This document shows positions 58,426-64,000 of a stretch of DNA of 64,000 nt, one piece after another. Under the pieces are notes generated by a model. The model was not told where the DNA came from and did not search any database. It worked only from the letters and a program-made list of their open reading frames with translations. The stretch comes from Oncomelania hupensis (Eukaryota; Mollusca; Gastropoda; Littorinimorpha; Pomatiopsidae), in assembly GCA_036898135.1 (NCBI GenBank), contig CM072511.1, positions 39,841,556 to 39,905,555 on the forward strand. The letters are read 5' to 3'. A program made the position numbers and the translations under genes. How positions within the stretch are numbered: position 1 is the first letter of the stretch; the number at the start of each line of letters is the position of its first letter.

Positions 58426-60672
58426 AACTGTACAGTCCCCTTCCCTTTATATCTTCACGCAGTGATGTCGTTTTCGTCGGCAAATCGGTCATTCACCGAT
58501 AAAATTCCAAAATGTCCTATAGAGTCATATTCTGATCGGTCCGTTGTCCTAAGGTTTTACGCCTCAATCGGCCACCCTTTGTCAGTTTTTTGTTGGCTTG
58601 TCTCATGTCTGTTTCGTTGTTATTGCTTCTGGCCATATTAATTTTCTGTCGGATAAATAAAGGTGTTGTGAGTTATTGTCGAACACCAAGTATCGGAAAC
58701 GCCAAGCAGACGACGCATGCATCAGCAGAGAGAGTTAGAGTAACGTCCCTTGTTGCGAACGGCGTGCTTCCGGCTGTCATGAATTGGCTAGTATTAACTC
58801 TGCTTGTTGACTATTTAGCCATGTGTAGCCTTTGTAACAGTAGAGAGTTAGTATAGTACACAGCAGCAATTAAATTACAGCATACTGCGAGCCTGAGCCA
58901 CACACACAGCGCAGTGACGTCAGCACTTGAGTTTTGAATCGGACCGTTGGAACCAATGGGAGAGCTTAGGCAAAGCGGTTGGAGCCAGTTTGACTAGGTC
59001 CAAACCACGCACAGTTTTGGTCAGTTGGGAGGAATACACCGAAGTGTGAACAGCTAGATAGCTAGAGAAATCTCTACACACTTAGACCAGGAAGCAGGAC
59101 TTAGAAGCATAGAATTCTATCAAGTCACAACGGGCCTGAACTTGTCAAACAGGTAAATGAACACCCTTCTGTTTCATCGTGATATATTTATATTATTGTT
59201 GAAATTATGTTTGAAGAATTTGCTATGCATAAATGTGAATTGTTAATCCGAATTTGCCGTACCACGTGGAAGAGCCGACCACGAGCCGAAACACGACCGG
59301 TTGCGCCGCCATGTTGTATCCCGTACGGAACCACTGTTGTTTAACTTATATGTATGTTTGCAGACCAGTGGCTGTACCACTGAATGTTTATATTATTATT
59401 AATTCTGTATGTGTATAGTTAGACACGATTGATATTTATGTATGTATAGGAATTTAGAGTGAGATTCCAGTGGAACCCGGAAGTAGCAGAATGTTCGTCG
59501 CTTATGTATAGAGATGTGGAGCTATCACTGAGGGCTACTTGGCTTTCAGTGAGACGCTCTGCACAAACCGATTATTCAGGGTTGTGCAGAATTTCGTCTC
59601 TTATATTACAGACGGGCAGGCGAGCTATCCCGAGCTATCCCGTGCGCACAACTCCACAGAAACGACGAGTTGTCTGCGTAACCTCTACCGCACAAGACGG
59701 AAAGAGCTACCCTGAAAAATACCCTGTCAGACCCCACAGCGTGGCAAGGGAACCCAACTACACAAAGACAAAGGTGTACCAGAAGCTACCTCACAGAAGG
59801 ACTTCGACCGCACCATCAGAAAGTTAAGTGTATTCTCCGAAAGTGCACTTAACCTGATCAAAACAGGACCACAGTAGTCCAACTCTTCAGGAACTGTAAA
59901 ACGGACCACAGTAGTCCAAATCTACATGAAATATTATCGCAAGTGCCCGAGGAAGAAAATAACAGCTGCCTAGACTATCAGCGATCGAACTATCAGCATT
60001 GAAAGAGACTTTTTAAGTTAGATTAGTACTTAGAGAATCTTGTATAGAGTAGAAGAAATAAATGTGTGATTTTAACTGTTATCAAGTGGCTGGACTACAT
60101 ATGATTCATAGCCGTGTGAAAGCTAGTGTGACAGTAATCTTTTACCATTTTTCTATCTATTTCTGTACCCCAACCTTAACACAGAACGAGCTAAACAAAT
60201 AAATTTATTAAAGTAATTCATAGGGTGACTTACTAGCAGTCCCCACCGAATAAACGTGAGGGTCCATAATTCCATTGTGCAGAGCCCATAAACCCCACGT
60301 GACACTTTAATTGGCGAGCCTGCCAGGATCTGTGTATAATAGGAATTGGGTATAACCGGATCTAAGTACAATAAAATTAGATAACAGCAGTAGTAGAATA
60401 ACTTAGAATAGTGTAAGGGTATAACACTGATCAGTTCTGGTGCACTATTCTTTACTTAAAAACTTTTTTGCTTCAAATATTTTTGTGCCTGTATGTTGCA
60501 TTGTTCTTTTGCAGGTTTTGCTTAAGTAACTGTTGTATGCCATTTGACTCTTGTTTTATTCTATTATTGATTACGAATTTTATGGTCTTTGCATTGTTGT
60601 TATTGACTTGCAATATTGCTAGTGTTTTGGTATTCCACTTGATTCAGAGGTTGTTCATAGACACGTTTGACA
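58426..60672 (+). other. probable 5' LTR and leader of the gypsy element
   Basis: No host gene seen. A primer-binding-site-like TGGCGAGCCTGCCAGGAT lies at 60312-60329, shortly after CCACGTGACA (to 60304), a plausible LTR 3' end. AATAAA signals occur at about 60057 and 60249. A donor-like CAGGTAAATG lies near 59150. Two copies of GGACCACAGTAGTCC (about 59866 and 59903) form small stem-loops. The 5' edge of the LTR was not found, and with the 3' LTR outside the window it cannot be confirmed. Confidence 0.4.
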
Positions 60673-63327
60673 ATGTCGGACCCAGTGGCCTTGAGATTGC
60701 GCTTCAAGGAATTAGGGGAAGCTTTACACTTAGCAGGGGGAGACCTAATTGCGTATATCAATGCAGAGGTAGAGAAGCAGGAGGCTAAGGCAGAGAGAGC
60801 AGCAGAGAGAGAGGCGAAGAAACTCGAAGCGGCAGAGAGAGCCGCAGAGAGAGAACAGAAAAAAGCAGAACTAGAAGCAGAGCAGAAGAAATTAGAAGCA
60901 GAGCAAAAGAAACTAGAATTAGAAGCAGCAAGAGAACAGAAGAAATTAGAATTAGAAGGAGAACAGAAGAAGGCAGCATTAGCAGCAGAGAGAGATGCAG
61001 AAAGTAGGAGATGGGAGTATGAGAGGGCAGAAAAGGAAAAAGACAGACAGCATGAGTTAGAGCTAAGAAGATTGGGATCAGGAGCTTCAAGTTCTTCCTC
61101 AACCCCTCCCCACTCAGATCAGCTAGAGGTAGCATCCAACCCTGTACAAGGAATGTCATTTCCACTGGGAACATTCAATGAGAGAGAAGAAGGTCTAGAT
61201 CTCTATCTGACTAGGTTTGAGCGTCTAGCAACAGAGTATAAACTAGATCCCACTCATTGGTCTTTTAAGCTTAGCCAAGGGCTTAGAGGAAAGGCTTATG
61301 ACATCTACAGTAAGCTACCGACGGACAGAGTGACTGACTATCACAAAGTAAAAGAGGCACTCCTAACGGGATTCGAACTGACAGGAGAATGCTACCGGCA
61401 AAAGTTCCGCACCAATCGGAGAGTGAAAGGAGAGAGCTATGCGCAGTTCGCGGATCGGTTGTCCACAACGTTGGATAAGTGGATTAGCCAGTCAGCCACG
61501 GCTAAGACGTATGATGGACTGACAGAACTGTTAGTATGGGAACAGCTACGGGAAACCATGACCCCCGAGCTGAGGACATTCTCAGTAGAGCAGGGCGCGG
61601 AAAGACTGGAGGATCTGGTCAAGGTCGCAGATAGGTACGTGGCCGCCCACGGAGAAGCCAAGAGCTTCAGGCGAGACCTAAAGCCTAACGGGAAAGAGGC
61701 ACAGAAACGAAGCCCTAACCGGGAAGAGCGCACCGCGAATAAGCCGAATAACCCCAGACCTGGGCAAAATAAAGGACCCAACACGGAATTCGGGAAAAGA
61801 GGTCCCGCAGAACAGAGACGGTATTGTTCGTTCTGCAACAGAAACAATCACTCCACCGCAGAATGTTTCAAGTTGGCCGCACAACGTAGGGAAGAGCGCG
61901 AAAGCCGGCCAGCGCACAGAGTTCTAACTCAAAGCAGCGGTAACAAGCCACACACGATCGGAGATCACCCATCGGTGACAGACACGGTCAAGGTCAACGG
62001 AAAAGAAGCGAACTGTCTGTATGACACAGGTCTATCATACGACGCGATAGTTAGCGAATCTCTTGTATCGCGCGCGGACTTGACGGACAATACAGTCGAC
62101 TTACAAGGAGCAGACTTGACGAAACCGACGACTACTTGCCCAATAGCATGGATCGAAGTAGAGAGTAGGTACGTCACCGGACGAATCCAAGCAGCTGTTT
62201 TACAGAAACCCCTGTATGATCTAGTGCTAGGTTGTAGGTATGTGTTCTTAGGCACGCCCCCTAAAACTGTAGAGATAGCTGCAGTGCAAACCAGGGCCCA
62301 AGCTAAAACCCAACCACCCCAGCCCGAGTTCGCTCCGAACCCAGGACTCGAAGAGATCAAAACAGCACAGAAAGAAGACACCTCGATAGCGAAGTGCTTC
62401 CAGAAGCTACCCAAGGCGCACACACCCCCGCACAAGGGAGACTTCTACATGGAAGAGGGAGTTCTACATCGACAAGGAGATGGAGATCACACCCAACTAG
62501 TACTACCAGCCACCCTTCGAGCCCAAGTACTAGAATTAGGCCACAGCATGCCACTCAGCGGACACATGGGAATTGGAGCCACAGTGCAGAGGATCAGCGC
62601 ACACTACTATTGGCCAGGAATCACGGAGGATGTCAAGCGCTACGTGAAATCTTGCCACCAATGTCAACGATATTCCCCGCGACATCACACCGTACCAGTT
62701 ACCTTAGGACCATCAGTAGTAGTCGGCGTGCCATTCCAGCAAGTCTCAGTAGACATAGTAGGACCACTGCCCATGACCAAGAAGCGGAACAGATTTCTAC
62801 TCACACTCGTCGACGCATGTACGATGTGGTGCGAAGCAGTCCCGTTGCCAGCGATCGACACCAAGAAGATTGCAGATGCACTCATCGCCATCTTTACCAG
62901 AGTCGGATTCCCGGACAGCATTAGAACGGACAACGGATCTCAGTTCACCGGCCGCCTGATGCAAGACGTGTTCGAGTTGATACAAGTCCATCACATTCGC
63001 ACACCACCATACCACCCAGCCAGCAACGGACAAGTAGAAAGACTGAATGGAACCCTTCTCACCATACTCAGGAAAGTCGCCGACGACAATCCAGAAGCGT
63101 GGGACACCTACGTGAATGCGGCACTGTTCGCATACCGAGAAACGCCCCATGCAGCCACAGGCTACACCCCGTCAACCTTGCTATTCGGCAGACCTCTAGC
63201 AGGACCGCTAGAAGCCCTACGCAGAAGTTGGACGGAAGGCCAAGATAGACGACACACCAAGAGGTGCCACCAAGTACGTCGCAGACCTGCAGGAAACCCT
63301 CAAAGCAACGTGGAAGAAAGCTGGTGA
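60673..63327 (+). CDS. gag-protease-integrase polyprotein of Gmr1-like gypsy element
   Basis: ATG chosen at 60673 (MSDPVALRLRF); 884 codons in frame. Residues about 30-138 are Glu/Lys/Ala-rich and predicted coiled coil. About 160-330 form a capsid region whose second half (ELTGECYRQKFR to ADRYVAAHG) looks SCAN-like. A CCHC knuckle CSFCNRNNHSTAEC is at 385-398. Protease has DTG at 451-453 and a VLG near 516. Next is the integrase HHCC module (GHSMPLSGHMG to CHQCQ, about 620-665) and the catalytic core with D694, D753 and E789, spacing D-x58-D-x35-E. No reverse transcriptase lies between protease and integrase, so the order is Ty1/copia-like although integrase and gag are gypsy-like. The frame ends in unrelated residues after a frameshift. 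Confidence 0.9.
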   Translation: MSDPVALRLRFKELGEALHLAGGDLIAYINAEVEKQEAKAERAAEREAKKLEAAERAAEREQKKAELEAEQKKLEAEQKKLELEAAREQKKLELEGEQKKAALAAERDAESRRWEYERAEKEKDRQHELELRRLGSGASSSSSTPPHSDQLEVASNPVQGMSFPLGTFNEREEGLDLYLTRFERLATEYKLDPTHWSFKLSQGLRGKAYDIYSKLPTDRVTDYHKVKEALLTGFELTGECYRQKFRTNRRVKGESYAQFADRLSTTLDKWISQSATAKTYDGLTELLVWEQLRETMTPELRTFSVEQGAERLEDLVKVADRYVAAHGEAKSFRRDLKPNGKEAQKRSPNREERTANKPNNPRPGQNKGPNTEFGKRGPAEQRRYCSFCNRNNHSTAECFKLAAQRREERESRPAHRVLTQSSGNKPHTIGDHPSVTDTVKVNGKEANCLYDTGLSYDAIVSESLVSRADLTDNTVDLQGADLTKPTTTCPIAWIEVESRYVTGRIQAAVLQKPLYDLVLGCRYVFLGTPPKTVEIAAVQTRAQAKTQPPQPEFAPNPGLEEIKTAQKEDTSIAKCFQKLPKAHTPPHKGDFYMEEGVLHRQGDGDHTQLVLPATLRAQVLELGHSMPLSGHMGIGATVQRISAHYYWPGITEDVKRYVKSCHQCQRYSPRHHTVPVTLGPSVVVGVPFQQVSVDIVGPLPMTKKRNRFLLTLVDACTMWCEAVPLPAIDTKKIADALIAIFTRVGFPDSIRTDNGSQFTGRLMQDVFELIQVHHIRTPPYHPASNGQVERLNGTLLTILRKVADDNPEAWDTYVNAALFAYRETPHAATGYTPSTLLFGRPLAGPLEALRRSWTEGQDRRHTKRCHQVRRRPAGNPQSNVEESW

Positions 63328-64000
63328 AGCACTGAAGAAGGCAAGAGCCCGTCAGGCGAAGTACTACAACCGCCACGCGAAGGACAGAGAACTGCAAGTC
63401 GGCGATCAAGTGCTACTCTTACTTCCAAGTGGAACCAACAAGCTGGACATCGCTTGGAGAGGACCGTACCGGGTGACTGCCAAGAAATCCAAGACAGTCT
63501 ACCAAGTAGAGGTGAACGGGAGAGCCCGATACCACCATATCAATCTCCTTAAGAAGTATACGGACCGACCAGCGACCCCCAGCACTCACAACTTGCTAGC
63601 CATCGCCATCGCGGAAGAAGGAGAAAGCATGGAGACCAATGCAGTAGAGTATCCCCTGCACTCCAAAGAAACCTACAAAGACGTGATACTCAACGGAGAC
63701 CTAGCCGCTAAACAGCAACAGCAAGTACGACAGGTCATTCGCCAACATCAGACTGTGCTCACAGACCGACCAGGAAGGACAGACCTCGTCGAAGTAACCT
63801 TAACGGTGACCGACCCAACACCCGTCCGCCAGAAGCTCTACCCGATGCCACTGTCGCAGCAGCGAGCCATCAAGGAAGAGATAGACACCTTACTGGCAGC
63901 CGGAATCATCTCAGAGTCTACTTCACCCTACAGCGCAGGCACGGTATTGTTGCGAAAACCCAACGGAGAGCATCGACTGTGCATCGACTTCAGACTCCTG
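63212..64000 (+). CDS. integrase C-terminus and reverse transcriptase start (partial, +1 frame)
   Basis: Open from after a TAG at 63209-63211 to the window end in the frame one base ahead of the gag-integrase frame. Homology resumes at about 63245 (IDDTPRGATKYVADLQ). The integrase C-terminal SH3-like module has the GPY/F signature WRGPYRV at 63454-63474, and HHINLLKKY follows. A linker of about 75 residues leads to the RT N-terminus: VRQKLYPMPLSQQRAIKEEI, LLAAGIISESTSPYSAGTVL, and RKPNGEHRLCIDFRLL at the edge. This is the standard start of a Ty3/gypsy RT. RNase H and the 3' LTR should lie beyond the window. The overlap with the upstream frame is 63212-63327. Confidence 0.88.

Larger units (their letters stand above)
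60305..64000 (+). mobile_element. Gmr1-like Ty3/gypsy LTR retrotransposon internal region (3' incomplete)
   Basis: Combines the primer-binding-like site, leader, gag-PR-IN frame and IN-RT frame. Apart from the single frameshift the coding sequence is open for over 3.3 kb, so the copy is young. Element type is inferred from domain order; gypsy membership from the integrase GPY module and RT motifs. Confidence 0.8.

Noticed and set aside
59459..59827. 122-codon ORF upstream of gag
   Set aside because: Lies in the probable LTR/leader, is Arg/Ser-rich with no domain, and probably arises by chance.
60667..60672. TTG start for the gag frame
   Set aside because: The ATG at 60673 two codons later is the conventional start and leaves the domain layout unchanged.

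Overview
The window looks like intergenic or intronic DNA from an animal nuclear genome, most likely a marine lophotrochozoan such as a mollusc. The evidence is several LINE and tRNA-derived SINE families, DNA-transposon relics, a Ty3/gypsy element, and unusually dense di-, tri- and tetranucleotide microsatellites (TC, GA, TG, TTC, ACT, AAT, GAT, TTTA). There is no bacterial-style gene packing, operon or rRNA gene. The mollusc assignment is inference from the general look of the repeats; no species-diagnostic gene was found. No host protein-coding gene could be identified with confidence. The best host-gene hint is a possible 5' exon near 33.3 kb: a CpG-rich leader, an ATG after an in-frame stop, and a GTAAGT donor. 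A decayed exon-like block follows at 33.7 kb.

Layout. 0-8 kb: a dispersed repeat ('repeat A') occurs three times, interrupted once by an RTE-like LINE fragment and once by a pogo/Tigger-like MITE, plus a SINE and microsatellites. 8-9.4 kb: a complete ~700 bp nonautonomous retroposon with 12 bp target-site duplications (TSDs) sits on the edge of a foldback element with 143 bp arms. 9.4-13.3 kb: GC-rich then AT-rich unassigned DNA. 13.3-16.4 kb: a shorter member of the retroposon family, a CRE-rich repeat, a SINE and a TSD-bounded LINE tail. 20-22 kb: a nuclear-receptor-motif-rich repeat and a decayed RNase H-type LINE. 22.5-25.2 kb: an AT-rich LINE with reverse transcriptase and RNase H, broken by two in-frame stops. 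25-39 kb: microsatellites, SINEs, a long hairpin, the candidate exon, another full-length retroposon and two 65 bp mini-insertions. 39.7-42 kb: the best-preserved LINE reverse transcriptase (735 codons, minus strand). 43-54.3 kb: two more retroposon copies and a LINE inserted inside a SINE. 55-58.4 kb: a third 65 bp mini-insertion, a palindrome, a minisatellite and a tRNA-derived SINE.

58.4-64 kb holds the most striking element: a Ty3/gypsy retrotransposon reading into the window end. Its domain order is gag (coiled coil, SCAN-like capsid, CCHC knuckle), protease, integrase, then reverse transcriptase. Integrase before reverse transcriptase is the Ty1/copia order and is the hallmark of Gmr1-like elements. 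One frameshift separates the integrase core from its C-terminal GPY module and the reverse transcriptase start.

The mobile elements appear to interact. A family of retroposons (five long copies, plus three 65 bp insertions that begin at one 3' stem-loop) shares its 3' end with the decayed RNase H-type LINE at 20.6-21.8 kb, suggesting trans-mobilisation. SINE tails adjoin several microsatellites. Nested insertions with intact TSDs give a relative order of events.
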